Of a DNA stretch of 64,000 nt, positions 40,725-50,070 are shown piece after piece; position 1 is the stretch's first letter, and every line of letters begins with the position of its first letter. The notes under the pieces are model-generated. The model did no database searches, was not told the origin of the DNA, and saw only the letters and a list, made by a program, of their open reading frames with translations. The DNA is taken from assembly GCA_040768925.1 (NCBI GenBank), contig JAXGLZ010000002.1, forward strand, positions 434,001 to 498,000, read 5' to 3'. The translations under genes and the position numbers were made by a program. The stretch is from CALNBC01 sp040768925 (GTDB taxonomy: Bacteria > Bacillota > Clostridia > Christensenellales > CALWSW01).

Positions 40725-41990
40725 TTATTGGGTAAGGCTCTTTAGCTCCTCGCGCAGGCCTTCGGTTTTGCCGACTACGGCCACCGCCATATTGTCCGTG
40801 ACGAGGATCTTTTCCGCCAGTTCGTTCACCCGTTCCAGCGTGACGGATTCGATGTCTTTGATCACTTCCTCCTCGCTGCGGACGGTGCCGTAAAGCAGCT
40901 TGTTCTTGCCGATGGCGTTCATGCGCGCGCCGGGGCTTTCGTTGCCGAGGATATAGCTCCCCCGAAGCTGGCCGCGGCTCCTTGTGAACTCCTGCTCGGT
41001 TATGCCGTGGTTTTTGACCTTTGAGAGTTCCTCAAGGATCAGCGCCAGCACGGATTTTGCCTGGGAGGAGCCGGTCCCGGCGTAAATGCCCAGAGAGCCG
41101 GTATCCTTATACGCCGAATTGAAGGAATAGACCGAATAGGCAAGGCCGCGCTGTTCCCGGATCACCTGGAACAGCCGGGAGGACATGCTGCCGCCCAGGG
41201 CGTTGTTCAGCACCATCATCGGGTAATAATCCGGGTCCTGGGGGCCGAAGGCGGGCAGGGCGAGGGTGATGTGGCACTGCTCGATATCCTTTTCGGCGGA
41301 AGCGAAACGGACGCCCTTTTCCGCAGGCGGCACAGGATACGGCTCCAGCGGGATATCGCTGCCCTTTTTGCCGAAATACCTGTGAGCCAGTTCTTCCACC
41401 CTGTTTTCGTCAAAGCTGCCGGCCACGGCGAGCAGCAGGTTGTTTTCGCGGTAGTGCCTGTCCATATACGAGAGAATCTCGTCCCGCGAAAAGCCGCGGA
41501 CGCTTTCCCGGGTGCCCAGAATGGGCTTGCCGTGGGGAACGTTCCCGAAATAGGTGGCGGAAAGCAGCTCCATCGCCACGTCTTCCGGCGTGTCCTCGGA
41601 CATGTTGATCTCCTCCACCACCACGCCCTTTTCCTTCTCCATCTCCTGTGGGTCAAAAACCGAGTGGAGCACCATGTCGGAAAGGATCTCCGCGGCGATA
41701 TCGATCTGTTCGTCCAGCGTCTTTGCGTAAAAGCAGGTGCATTCCTTGGAGGTGAACGCGTTCAGCTGGGCGCCGATGCTGTCCATCTCTTCGGCGATTT
41801 GGGCGGCGGATCTCTTTTCCGTCCCCTTGAAGAGCATGTGCTCGATGAAGTGGGAAATGCCGCCTTCCCCGGCGTGTTCCTTGACGGAGCCGGTGCCGGC
41901 CCACACGCCCAGGGAAACCGAGCGCAAATGGGGCATTTTCTGCCCGATGATCCGAATGCCGTTTTCCAGCGTTTTTTCGTAGTACATCAT
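40725..41990 (-). CDS. M16-family zinc peptidase (MlpA/YmxG type)
   Basis: A 421-aa insulinase-family protein. The zinc motif HxxEH is in GISHFIEHMLFKGT, with the distal Glu about 75 residues later (EMEKEKGVVVEEINM). R...Y motif RGLAYSVYSF near the C-terminal half. It is the gene called mlpA/ymxG next to pnp and ylxY in B. subtilis, with the same order here. AGGAG ribosome site. Confidence 0.93.
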   Translation of the reverse strand: MMYYEKTLENGIRIIGQKMPHLRSVSLGVWAGTGSVKEHAGEGGISHFIEHMLFKGTEKRSAAQIAEEMDSIGAQLNAFTSKECTCFYAKTLDEQIDIAAEILSDMVLHSVFDPQEMEKEKGVVVEEINMSEDTPEDVAMELLSATYFGNVPHGKPILGTRESVRGFSRDEILSYMDRHYRENNLLLAVAGSFDENRVEELAHRYFGKKGSDIPLEPYPVPPAEKGVRFASAEKDIEQCHITLALPAFGPQDPDYYPMMVLNNALGGSMSSRLFQVIREQRGLAYSVYSFNSAYKDTGSLGIYAGTGSSQAKSVLALILEELSKVKNHGITEQEFTRSRGQLRGSYILGNESPGARMNAIGKNKLLYGTVRSEEEVIKDIESVTLERVNELAEKILVTDNMAVAVVGKTEGLREELKSLTQ

Positions 41991-41995
41991 AACTC

Positions 41996-42637
41996 CTATG
42001 TTCCGCCGGCCAGCCCTTTAAGCGTCAGCCCCATCTGGCGGAGGGTCTCTATTATGCCTGAAAAGGCGTCTATCGTAGTCTTGGCAGGTTGGAAGCGGAT
42101 TATCGCTCCGTCGAAGGAGGATTCGCTGACTTTTTTTATCAGCACGGCCGGGTCCGTGGCGGTGTTCTTCAGCTCGAAGGTGCAGAGCACCGTCGTCAGC
42201 CCCAGTTCGGAGGCCGCGGCATCCAAAACCGAGGAATTCACCCCCGCGGCGGGCATGACGTGGGCCAGGCCGACGCCCAGGGCACTCATCTGCGCGGCCT
42301 GGGCCCGAAGCGTGTCCGCGTCGCGGCAAAGCAGGCCGATCTCGAACCCATGCTCCAGCATCGCCGCCACCCGTTCCCCGTGGCCGGCGGCAAACTCCGC
42401 GGTCATGAAAAAGGTCAGGGGAACCTCCATTTCCACCGCGAGGTCCATCAGGTAATCAAGCCCCGCGGCGTCCCAGGTCACGACGCATTCCAGCGCCACG
42501 CCCTCGTCCCGCTTGTAGACGACGCCCGCCTCCCGGGCGTTCATCGCGTTGATCGCCGCCCCGAAGGCGTAAGCGATCAGCACGACGCCGATCACGATGA
42601 TGCTCCAAAGGTGGCTTCTTTTGCTGCTGTTTCCCAT
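41996..42637 (-). CDS. YlxY-like polysaccharide deacetylase homologue, degenerate
   Basis: A 213-aa protein with one N-terminal membrane helix (IIVIGVVLIAYAFGAAINAM) and a short NodB-like barrel: VALECVVTWDAAGLDYLMDL, LTFFMTAEFAAGHGERV, HGFEIGLLC. In active deacetylases the first block ends in FDDG and the last reads HEIGNHxxxH; here the second Asp and both metal histidines are missing. Position between pnp and the M16 gene supports the YlxY assignment. Likely inactive as an enzyme. Confidence 0.75.
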   Translation of the reverse strand: MGNSSKRSHLWSIIVIGVVLIAYAFGAAINAMNAREAGVVYKRDEGVALECVVTWDAAGLDYLMDLAVEMEVPLTFFMTAEFAAGHGERVAAMLEHGFEIGLLCRDADTLRAQAAQMSALGVGLAHVMPAAGVNSSVLDAAASELGLTTVLCTFELKNTATDPAVLIKKVSESSFDGAIIRFQPAKTTIDAFSGIIETLRQMGLTLKGLAGGT

Positions 42638-42719
42638 GGTGACCTCCGCGCGCGATTGGTGTTGATATAATGTATTCCCTTCGGCGCGGAGCTATGCTGT
42701 TTGTCCCTCAAAGCGCTGC

Positions 42720-42749
42720 TGAAAGGGGCCGGTAATTTTATCCGGCCCC
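42720..42749 (-). terminator. Terminator-like hairpin after pnp
   Basis: On the minus strand GGGGCCGGATAAAATTACCGG closing with CCCC and followed by TTTC. The stem is strong, the T-run weak. Confidence 0.5.
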
Positions 42750-42763
42750 GATTCTCTGTCGCT

Positions 42764-44857
42764 TTATTTGTTGTCTTCGGGCAAAAGGCCTTTTCTTGTC
42801 AGATTTACGCGGCCCTTGTCGTCGATTTCCTCGACCCGGACGAGGATCTCGTCGCCGATGTTGACCACGTCCTCCACCTTGTTGACCCGCTGGTGGCTGA
42901 GCTTGGATATGTGAACCAGCCCGTCCTTCCCGGGGAGCAGCTCGACGAAGGCGCCGAAGGTCATGATGCGCACGACTTTTCCGAGGTAAACCTCGCCCAC
43001 CGCCACCTCGTGGGTGAGGGAATCGATGATGCGCTTGGCTTCGGCCGCGGCCTCGCTGTCCGCGGAGGCGATGAATACGCTGCCGTCGTCCTCGATGTCG
43101 ATCTTGACGCCGGTGTCCGCGATGATCTTGTTGATGACCTTGCCGCCGGGGCCGATGACGTCCCTGATCTTGTCCGGGTTGATCTTGAAGGTGATGATCC
43201 TGGGGGCGAACTTCGAAAGCTCCTTCCGGGGGGCGGGCAGGGTTTCCAGCATTTTATCCAGGATGTAGAGCCTGCCGTCCAACGCCTGCTTTAAGGCGCG
43301 GTCGATGATCTCTTTGTCGATGCCCTTGATCTTCATATCCATCTGGATGGCGGTAATGCCGTTGGCCGTTCCCGCGACCTTGAAGTCCATGTCGCCCAGG
43401 AAATCTTCGAGGCCCTGAATGTCCGTCAGCACGGCGACCTTGCCGCTTTCCTCGTCCTTGATCAGGCCCATGGCCACGCCGGCCACAGGCGCCTTGATGG
43501 GCACGCCCGCGTCCATCAGGGAAAGGGTGCTGCCGCAGACGCTGGCCTGGCTGGTGGAGCCGTTGGAGCTGATCACCTCGGAAACGAGGCGGATGGCGTA
43601 GGGGAATTCCTCCTCGCTGGGGATGACGGGCAGCAGCGCCCGCTCGGCCAAAGCGCCGTGGCCGATTTCGCGGCGGCCGGGGCCGCGCATCATCTTGGCT
43701 TCGCCTGTGCTGTAGGGCGGCATGTTGTAATGGTGCATATAGCGCTTGGAATCCTCAAGGCTGATGCCGTCCAGCGTCTGGGCTTCGCGCATGGTGCCCA
43801 GGGTGGTCATGGTCATGACCTGGGTCTGGCCCCGGGTGAACACGGCGGAGCCGTGGGTGCGCTCAAACACGCCGGCTTCGCACCAGATATCGCGGATCTG
43901 GGTGGAGGAGCGGCCGTCCGGGCGGACGCCGTCTTCTATGATGTGCTTCCTGACCAGCTCTTTGGTCATGTTGTAAAGCACGTCCTCAACGTCGCCCAGG
44001 CCTTCGGGGAACCGCTCGGCAAAATGCTCTTTGCATTCTTCCCGAACCTTTTTGGTGCGCTCGTCCCGCACGGAGCGTTCAAAGGTACCCAGGGACCAGG
44101 CGACCTTTTCCGCAGCGAACGCGCGGACGGCGGCTTCGATTTCCGGGTCGATTCCGCGGATCTCGATCTGGCGCTTGGGCTTGCCGATTTCCGCCACGAT
44201 CTCGTCTATAAATTCCACAATTTTCTTGATGTGCTCGAAGCCGAACATGATGCCGTCCAGCATCTCTTTTTCGGTGACTTCGCTGGCGCCGGCCTCCACC
44301 ATCATGACCGCGTCCCTGGTGCCGGAAACGACCAGGTGCATGCGGCTTTCCTCGCTCTGCTTGGCGGTGGGGTTGATGATGTATTCGCCGTTGATCATTC
44401 CCACCACGACGGAGCCCGTCGGCCCCGCCCAGGGAATATCGCTGATCGCCAGGGCGATGGAAGAACCGATCATCCCGAACACTTCCGGGGGGATTTCGGT
44501 ATCCACGGACATCGCGGTGGCGATGACCTGAACGTCATTCCTCCAGCCCTTGGGGAACAGGGGCCGGATCGGCCTGTCGATCAGGCGGGAAGTCAGGATC
44601 GCGTTGGTGGAGGGCCTGCCCTCGCGCTTGATAAATCCGCCGGGTATCTTGCCGACGGAGTACAGCTTCTCTTCAAAATCCACGCTCAGCGGAAAAAAGT
44701 CAATCCCCGGCCTCGGGGTATCGGAAGCGGTGGCGCACACCAGCACCGCGGTGCCCCCGCAGCGCACGACGCATGAACCGCCCGCCTGCTGAGCATACTT
44801 GCCGGTTTCGACCGCCAGCGTCTTACCGGCAAGATCCATTTGGAAGGTTTTTTGCAT
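42764..44857 (-). CDS. pnp: Polynucleotide phosphorylase
   Basis: A 697-aa 3'-5' phosphorolytic exoribonuclease and degradosome partner. Two RNase PH domains (first about 10-140, second about 310-540, with the SNGSTSQASVCG catalytic block), then KH (ITFKINPDKIRDVIGPGGK near 555-575) and S1 (VGEVYLGKVVRI) domains. AAAAGGAG ribosome site. rpsO, often directly upstream, is not in the adjoining 300 bp. Confidence 0.97.
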   Translation of the reverse strand: MQKTFQMDLAGKTLAVETGKYAQQAGGSCVVRCGGTAVLVCATASDTPRPGIDFFPLSVDFEEKLYSVGKIPGGFIKREGRPSTNAILTSRLIDRPIRPLFPKGWRNDVQVIATAMSVDTEIPPEVFGMIGSSIALAISDIPWAGPTGSVVVGMINGEYIINPTAKQSEESRMHLVVSGTRDAVMMVEAGASEVTEKEMLDGIMFGFEHIKKIVEFIDEIVAEIGKPKRQIEIRGIDPEIEAAVRAFAAEKVAWSLGTFERSVRDERTKKVREECKEHFAERFPEGLGDVEDVLYNMTKELVRKHIIEDGVRPDGRSSTQIRDIWCEAGVFERTHGSAVFTRGQTQVMTMTTLGTMREAQTLDGISLEDSKRYMHHYNMPPYSTGEAKMMRGPGRREIGHGALAERALLPVIPSEEEFPYAIRLVSEVISSNGSTSQASVCGSTLSLMDAGVPIKAPVAGVAMGLIKDEESGKVAVLTDIQGLEDFLGDMDFKVAGTANGITAIQMDMKIKGIDKEIIDRALKQALDGRLYILDKMLETLPAPRKELSKFAPRIITFKINPDKIRDVIGPGGKVINKIIADTGVKIDIEDDGSVFIASADSEAAAEAKRIIDSLTHEVAVGEVYLGKVVRIMTFGAFVELLPGKDGLVHISKLSHQRVNKVEDVVNIGDEILVRVEEIDDKGRVNLTRKGLLPEDNK

Positions 44858-44997
44858 TTTTTGCTCCTTTTGTATATTTTCTCATTTTTTCACAGCCCTA
44901 ATATTATAATACTTTCATGTCCAAAAGGGAATAAGCAATATGGGCCTTCTTCTGCTTATTATAGTCTGTTTCCCGGTCTTTTCACTTATGCGCGAAG

Positions 44998-45038
44998 GCA
45001 AAAAGACCCGCTTTCGTTAAAAAAGCGGGTCTTTTTGC
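44998..45038. terminator. Bidirectional terminator after the ybaK-like gene
   Basis: GCAAAAAGACCCGCTT / AAGCGGGTCTTTTTGC perfect stem. It separates the ybaK-like gene from pnp. The rest of 44858-45162 holds no gene; a TATAAT with no clear -35 near 44902 may be the pnp promoter. Confidence 0.85.
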
Positions 45039-45162
45039 AAACCGCCCGAACAGGATCGGGGCCGGGTGATGACCGATGTCGATCCTGCGCAAACCTCATG
45101 ATTGGCGGACGGCCGGTCTGGGCGCTCCGCTTAGAAAGCGGGTTTTGCCGGTTGTTTATCCC

Positions 45163-45645
45163 TTAGTCCTCCTGCCAGCCCTTGCAGACGTCGATCCATT
45201 CCGCGCTGTTTGAAAAGCGGAAAAGCTCGTCGCAGGTCAGCTCGATGGCCGAGTTTGCGCTTCCCGCGGCGGGGAACACCGTGTCGAACCGCTTGAGAGA
45301 AACGTCCGTATAAACCGCCACTTCCCTGCCTTTTGGCAGCGCGAAGGGGCAGACGCCCCCGACCGCGTGGCCGGTGAATGCCACCGCTTCTTCCGGAAGC
45401 AGCATTTTCGCCTTTGTTTTGAATTGGGCCTTGAATTTCGCGTTGTCGATCTTCGCGTCGCCGGCGGTCACGACCAGCGCGCAGCCCTCCCCGACCCTGA
45501 ACGAGAGGGTCTTCGCGATCCTTGCGGGCATAACGCCAACAGCGATGGCCGCCAGCTCCACCGTGGCCGAGGAAACGTCAAACTCCAGAATATCCTTTTC
45601 TTTTCCGTACGCCGCGAAATAACCGCGGACCTTGCTGATCGACAT
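45163..45645 (-). CDS. YbaK/EbsC family aminoacyl-tRNA deacylase
   Basis: A 160-aa YbaK-fold protein (SISKVRGYFAAYGKEKDILEF, VELAAIAVGVMPARIAKTLSF, then FTGHAVGGVCPFALP). Family members hydrolyse mischarged tRNAs such as Cys-tRNA(Pro). The K in AKTLSF and the GG(V)CPF segment are the active-site features. Start ATG at 45645 with GGAGG. Single gene between two terminators. Confidence 0.88.
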   Translation of the reverse strand: MSISKVRGYFAAYGKEKDILEFDVSSATVELAAIAVGVMPARIAKTLSFRVGEGCALVVTAGDAKIDNAKFKAQFKTKAKMLLPEEAVAFTGHAVGGVCPFALPKGREVAVYTDVSLKRFDTVFPAAGSANSAIELTCDELFRFSNSAEWIDVCKGWQED

Positions 45646-45705
45646 GCCGTCCTCCGAATATGCGTTGATAACCGCCATTTTAGCACAGGAACGAAGTGAA
45701 TTCAA

Positions 45706-45735
45706 CAAAAAGGGCGGGCGCTTATGCGCCCGCCC
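45706..45735 (-). terminator. Terminator after the SGNH hydrolase gene
   Basis: On the minus strand GGGCGGGCGC, ATAA loop, GCGCCCGCCC then TTTTT. Strong. Confidence 0.85.
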
Positions 45736-45808
45736 CGGCCGGCCAGCGGTTTTGAATGGCTGCGTCCGGCCGAAACGGATTCGGACCGGCGCCCGCGGCG
45801 CCGCCGGC

Positions 45809-46456
45809 TCAGCCGATGATTTCCTTGACCTTTTCGAACATCGCCTTGGCAAGCTTCGCGTGCTCTTCGGGTTCAAGGTGCACGCCGTCCTTCGGCGATC
45901 CTTTTACGATCTTGCCCGCGTCCAGGTAATGGCAGCCGTTCTGTTTTGCGATGCCTTCCAGATAATCGGCGACTTCTTCGGATTTTTTGACCGAGCCCGC
46001 GCCGAACACCGGGCCCATGACGGGTTCGTTCACATATTCTTCCCCGACGGGAGCGGGGCAAACAAGCAAAACTTCCGGCGATTTTCCGCCCCTGCCCCAG
46101 ACGGTCTGCTTGGCCTTCCTCGCCACGTTCCCCGCGCCGACGGCGATGTTGTAGCCGTTGACGCCAAAGCGTTCCTTGCAGTCGTTGGTGCCCAGCATGA
46201 TGATCACGAGGTCGAGGGGATAGCAGCATTCCATGATGGGGATGACGTGGTTATAACCGTTCTTTTCCTGCTCGACGGGGTCCTCCCACACCGTGGTCCT
46301 TCCGTTCTGGCCCATTTCAACGACGTCGTACCCGTCGCCGAGGGCCTTCGCCATGACCGCGGGCCAGCGGATTGTTTCGTCAAACCGCTCGCATACCTTC
46401 CCGGGGATCCATCCCCAGGTGTTGGAATCGCCAAAGCACAGGACCGTTTTCTTCAT
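45809..46456 (-). CDS. SGNH/GDSL-type esterase
   Basis: A 215-aa hydrolase of the SGNH fold. Block I FGDSNTWGW (nucleophile Ser), block III LGTNDCK, block V KDGVHLEPEEHAKLA (catalytic Asp and His). No signal peptide, so cytosolic. Similar to arylesterase/lipase-like GDSL proteins. Substrate unknown. AGGAGG ribosome site, own promoter and terminator. Confidence 0.9.
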   Translation of the reverse strand: MKKTVLCFGDSNTWGWIPGKVCERFDETIRWPAVMAKALGDGYDVVEMGQNGRTTVWEDPVEQEKNGYNHVIPIMECCYPLDLVIIMLGTNDCKERFGVNGYNIAVGAGNVARKAKQTVWGRGGKSPEVLLVCPAPVGEEYVNEPVMGPVFGAGSVKKSEEVADYLEGIAKQNGCHYLDAGKIVKGSPKDGVHLEPEEHAKLAKAMFEKVKEIIG

Positions 46457-46484
46457 AGCAACCTCCTTATTTTGTTGTTTGCTG

Positions 46485-46545
46485 AGTTTGGCCGCGCCAA
46501 ACTGTTATTTTATTCCATTATATATACTTTTAACCCGTTTTACAA
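46485..46545 (-). promoter_or_regulatory. Sigma-A promoter and palindromic operator for the GDSL gene
   Basis: On the minus strand TTGTAA (46540-46545), 17-bp spacer, TATAAT (46517-46522). Just downstream, AGTTTGGC-CGC-GCCAAACT (46485-46503) is a perfect 8-bp inverted repeat at about +7 to +25, fitting an operator or a leader hairpin. Confidence 0.6.
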
Positions 46546-46728
46546 ATATATTTGTGCATATTTATAATAAAACAGGCCCGGCCGCTTTTCCCGCGGAGTT
46601 TTGGGCGGCCAACCGCAAAGCAAAAAGCAGGCGCGGCCGGTTCGGCATGCCTGCTAAAATCAATGCCGTTCCATCGCTGCCTGCGGCGCCGTGCGCCTGT
46701 TTCGGCGTGTTTTCGCGGATGGATTTGT

Positions 46729-47397
46729 TTATTTGTAGATCCCGTAAGTCCGCTTGATGTCCTGGACATAGACGATGCCGTTCCCCGGCTCCTCGATCCT
46801 GAGTTGTTCCCGGATCGAATTGACGATCGCCTCGGTGTGGTCAACCTCCGAAAGGATGATGACGATCTCCTTTTCGGGCTCGATCTCCATCGCGAAGATC
46901 TTGCTGGTTTCATGGACCCCCGAGCCCCGGGCGTTGACGATCGTGCCGCCCTTTGAACCGGCCCTCGTCGCCGCGCTGATGACCTCTTCGGCTTTGCCCT
47001 TGTCTACAATTGTGGTTATCGAATGATACATTGCGCTTTTTGCTCCCTGTTCTTTGCTTGATTTGCCGCACACGACGCTCTTTGTGCCGAAAACGCCGCA
47101 GATCGGGTACGTGAAGGCGATGCCGTGATTCGGCCTGTCGAACTCGAATTCTTTGTTCAGCAGATCAAGGGCGCGGCCCGCCCTTTCCTCTTCGGCCACC
47201 ATAAAAACAATCTCTTTTCGAACGTCGGAAAGACCGACGAAATCCAGCAGGCGGTTTTTCACCGTTCCATGGCCCAGCATCACCGTCGCGCCGGAAATCC
47301 CGTGCTGCTTGGCGGCTTTTATCAGCCTGCTGGCGCCGCCGGAATTGACTATGACGCAAATAAGCTCAATACTCGCTTCCAAAGGCAAGTTATTCAC
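46729..47397 (-). CDS. Tandem PII-like regulatory protein
   Basis: A 222-aa protein that appears to contain two ferredoxin-like PII-type domains: residues 8-100 (IELICVIVNSGGASRLIKAA, GISGATVMLGHGT) and 117-222 (KSAMYHSITTIVDKGKAEEV, GSKGGTIVNARGSG, KEIVIILSEVDHTEAIV). The second has the better PII core. The start is GTG and overlaps the DUF1538 stop, so it is translationally coupled to a membrane protein that it probably regulates. Effector unknown. Confidence 0.8.
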   Translation of the reverse strand: MNNLPLEASIELICVIVNSGGASRLIKAAKQHGISGATVMLGHGTVKNRLLDFVGLSDVRKEIVFMVAEEERAGRALDLLNKEFEFDRPNHGIAFTYPICGVFGTKSVVCGKSSKEQGAKSAMYHSITTIVDKGKAEEVISAATRAGSKGGTIVNARGSGVHETSKIFAMEIEPEKEIVIILSEVDHTEAIVNSIREQLRIEEPGNGIVYVQDIKRTYGIYK

Positions 47398-48880
47398 CCC
47401 TTGCTACCCCTTCTTTTTTGGATTTAATCTTAAAGATCAGCCCCAGAACCTGCAAAGCGATCAGCGGAGTCATTGCCACCATCGCGATGATTCCAAAGCC
47501 GTCCACAAGGACGTTCGCGCCTTCGATCGCTTCGGCCGCCCCCTGGGCATAGGCCAGAATGAAGGTGGCCGTCATCGGCCCGGAGGCGACCCCGCCGGAA
47601 TCAAAGGCAATGCCCACGAACAGCTTGGGAACGACGAAGGTCATCGCGATCGAAATGACGTATCCCGGCAGCAGGTAATGCCAGAGCTGCACGCCCGGGC
47701 TGATGATTCTGACGACGGACAAAGCGACGGCCAAAGCGACGCCGATGGCCAAAGAGACCATGACCACCTTCTTTTTAACATACCCGCTCGTCACATCCTC
47801 GATCTGCTGGGTCAAAATATAGACGGCAGGCTCGGCGAGTATGGTGACCATGCCAAGAACGAATCCGATCAGGATCACAAAAAAGCCGCTCTCCATAGAG
47901 GCGAGCTTGTAGCCCACCACGCTGCCGACCTCCATAAATCCGGCGTTTACGCCCAAGAGGAACAAAACCAGGCCGAAAAAGGCAAAAGCGAAACCAAACA
48001 GAATCTTTCGCATCGATTCTTTGGAAACCTTCAGGGACACCGCGTTAAAAACCAGAAAGATCACGAGCATGGGGACCAGGGCGATGAAAACCTCGCCCGC
48101 CAGCGTCGGAATGCCGCGGATAAAAGGGCCGAGAATCGAATCCGCGGCCGCTTCGCCGCCCGGCAGGGAACCGGTCAGCGTTTTGGTCTTTGAGAACACG
48201 CTCATCAGCGCCACGCCGATGATCGCTCCGCTCGACGCGATCGCCACAAGGCCGAAGCTGTCGCTTTCGGAGGACTCGCTGTCCTTTTTCAGCTTGGAAA
48301 CGCCCGCGGCCAGGGCCAGGATAAAGGGCACGGTAAGCGCGCCCGTGGTGGCGCCCGAAGCGTCGAAGGAGATCGCCAGGAATTCCGGGGAAACGAATAT
48401 GGAGATCACCAGGATGATTCCGTATATGACCGCGAGCATGAGGTGCAGCGGGATGTTGTATACGATTCTTGCAAGGCCGAGAGAGATCATGACCGCGATC
48501 CCCACCGAAACGACCACCACGATGCTCAGTTTTGTGATCTGGCCGGAGGTGACGGCGTCGACCTGGCCCGCCAGTATGTGGAGATCGGGTTCGGCCACGG
48601 ATATAAAAAACCCGAGCAGCAATCCCACGGCGACCACAATCCAAATCTTGTTTGATTTTGCGATGGATCCGCCCATCATGTTGCCGATCGGGGTGATGCC
48701 GATATCCACGCCGCTTAAAAAGACCGTCAGCCCCAAAATGATCAGGACCGCGCCGATCAGGAATCTGAACAGCATGTTCGGCTCGATGGGGGTCAGCGTA
48801 AAATTCAGCGCGACCACCAGCAGCGTGATCGGCAGGACTGCGTAAACAACTTCTTTGAACTTTGATTGAATAAGACCCAA
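47390..48880 (-). CDS. DUF1538 family membrane protein (two-repeat)
   Basis: A 496-aa integral membrane protein with about 12 helices in two similar halves. Each half contains a pattern like LSGVDIGITPIGNMMGGSIA / LLGVNAGFMEVGSVVGYKLA, AEPDLHILAGQVDAVTSG / AEPAVYILTQQIEDVTSG, and FDASGATTGALTVPFILA / FDSGGVASGPMTATFILA. This repetition shows internal duplication. TTG start with AAAGG. Function unknown, transport likely. The coupled PII-like gene suggests control by a cellular energy or nitrogen signal. Confidence 0.88.
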   Translation of the reverse strand: MGLIQSKFKEVVYAVLPITLLVVALNFTLTPIEPNMLFRFLIGAVLIILGLTVFLSGVDIGITPIGNMMGGSIAKSNKIWIVVAVGLLLGFFISVAEPDLHILAGQVDAVTSGQITKLSIVVVVSVGIAVMISLGLARIVYNIPLHLMLAVIYGIILVISIFVSPEFLAISFDASGATTGALTVPFILALAAGVSKLKKDSESSESDSFGLVAIASSGAIIGVALMSVFSKTKTLTGSLPGGEAAADSILGPFIRGIPTLAGEVFIALVPMLVIFLVFNAVSLKVSKESMRKILFGFAFAFFGLVLFLLGVNAGFMEVGSVVGYKLASMESGFFVILIGFVLGMVTILAEPAVYILTQQIEDVTSGYVKKKVVMVSLAIGVALAVALSVVRIISPGVQLWHYLLPGYVISIAMTFVVPKLFVGIAFDSGGVASGPMTATFILAYAQGAAEAIEGANVLVDGFGIIAMVAMTPLIALQVLGLIFKIKSKKEGVARGE

Positions 48881-49033
48881 ATAACCTTTTCCCTTCTCGA
48901 ATGATCTTTCTTAAGGATCATTAAAAACCCGGCGGGCTTGGCTTTATGATCCGCAAAAGGGCGCTCCGGCATGTCCTGTCCACACTGGGCGCGCTTATTG
49001 ACACCTTTATAATATTATAAAAAAATATGGCAA

Positions 49034-49810
49034 AAAAGTCAAATCAGAGAAGCACGCGCATTCCCTCTCAGGGGATCCGCGTAACCGCGCGTCTCATCTC
49101 CCAAACGTCGTCCGGAACGGGCCCGGCCGCCTTCCTCCCGTGTTTTTCGGCTTCCGAAGGACGCCGACGGACGCCGCTCCGTCGCCCAAAAGCGCGCGGA
49201 TTATGGGAGCCGTTTTGTAATGGCCTGATCCGGCCGGTTTTTTGCTTCCGCAAATCCCGGTTTCAGCATATTTAGCGCCTTCCCGAACGGTTTGGACGGT
49301 TTCGCGGGAACGGCAAATTGCCCGCCCTCGACTAAAATCCGGTCAAGGACGGGCTGAACGCTCGCGGCGGCGCCTTGGTGCACGGTTCACAAAAAACGCG
49401 GCCTTCGCAAGACACCGTCATACCCCCGGCAATTAGCGTATGCCCGCGGCGCAGAATACTCGGCAAAAGCCTTTGCCCGCGCCCTTGGCGGTCCCATTTG
49501 GCGGCTTATTTTCCGCCCGGCTCTTGGCGGCGCGGGCTTTCTGCAAGGGCACGATCACCGTGATCTCCGCTTCAACGGTTTTGGCCGATATGGTTTTTAA
49601 CGGGATAGCGCAGGGGGCCGCGCCTTTTGCCGAGCAGCGTTCATATGCCCTGCCGTCGCATTCTGCCGCTCCCGCGGCCGGGCGGAAGGTGCAAAAAGCA
49701 ATCCGCCTGCCTAACGGGCGGCAGTATATCGGTTTTTAGACCATTCGTTTCGCCGGGATCCGCCTTGGCTGCGGCGATGCCGCCGTTTGGGGATGGCTGC
49801 GGGATCGGCC
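49034..49810. other. Gene-free stretch
   Basis: A 780-bp region, GC-rich, with only short frames lacking ribosome sites or family resemblance. A promoter-like TTGCCA-N16-TATAAA for the DUF1538 gene lies at its left edge (49006-49033, minus strand). I saw no RNA gene or terminator. It could be a decayed gene. Confidence 0.5.
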
Positions 49811-50020
49811 TTACAAAAGCGCCTTGGCGGCGAGAACTTTTTTGTAAAGCGGGTCGAACTCACAGCCGCAGCTGCCGCATTCCTCGTCCGCCCGGGCGAT
49901 CGCGGCCAGCAGTTCCTCCTTTTCGCACCCGCCGCTCAGCCATCGCTTTGACGGTTCCGCGATCAGATCCCAGCCGGATCCGACGAACTTTTCAAGGATA
50001 CCCTTCAGTTCCTCGTTCAT
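49811..50020 (-). CDS. Small cysteine-containing protein of unknown function
   Basis: A 69-aa protein (MNEELKGILEKFVGSGWDLI, GGCEKEELLAAI, ECGSCGCEFDPLYKKVL). AGGAGG lies at proper distance before the ATG at 50020. Three cysteines in CGSCGC could bind a metal. I do not recognise a family. It is divergent from the ArsC-like gene and shares its promoter region. Confidence 0.75.
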   Translation of the reverse strand: MNEELKGILEKFVGSGWDLIAEPSKRWLSGGCEKEELLAAIARADEECGSCGCEFDPLYKKVLAAKALL

Positions 50021-50070
50021 TGTTGATCCTCCTGTTTGCCGTATTTGGTTTTTGCGCCTGAGCTCTTCCA

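Noticed and set aside
49440..49739. 99-codon plus-strand frame in the gene-free stretch
   Set aside because: No ribosome site and biased low-complexity composition; the opposite strand is also open, as expected for GC-rich DNA.
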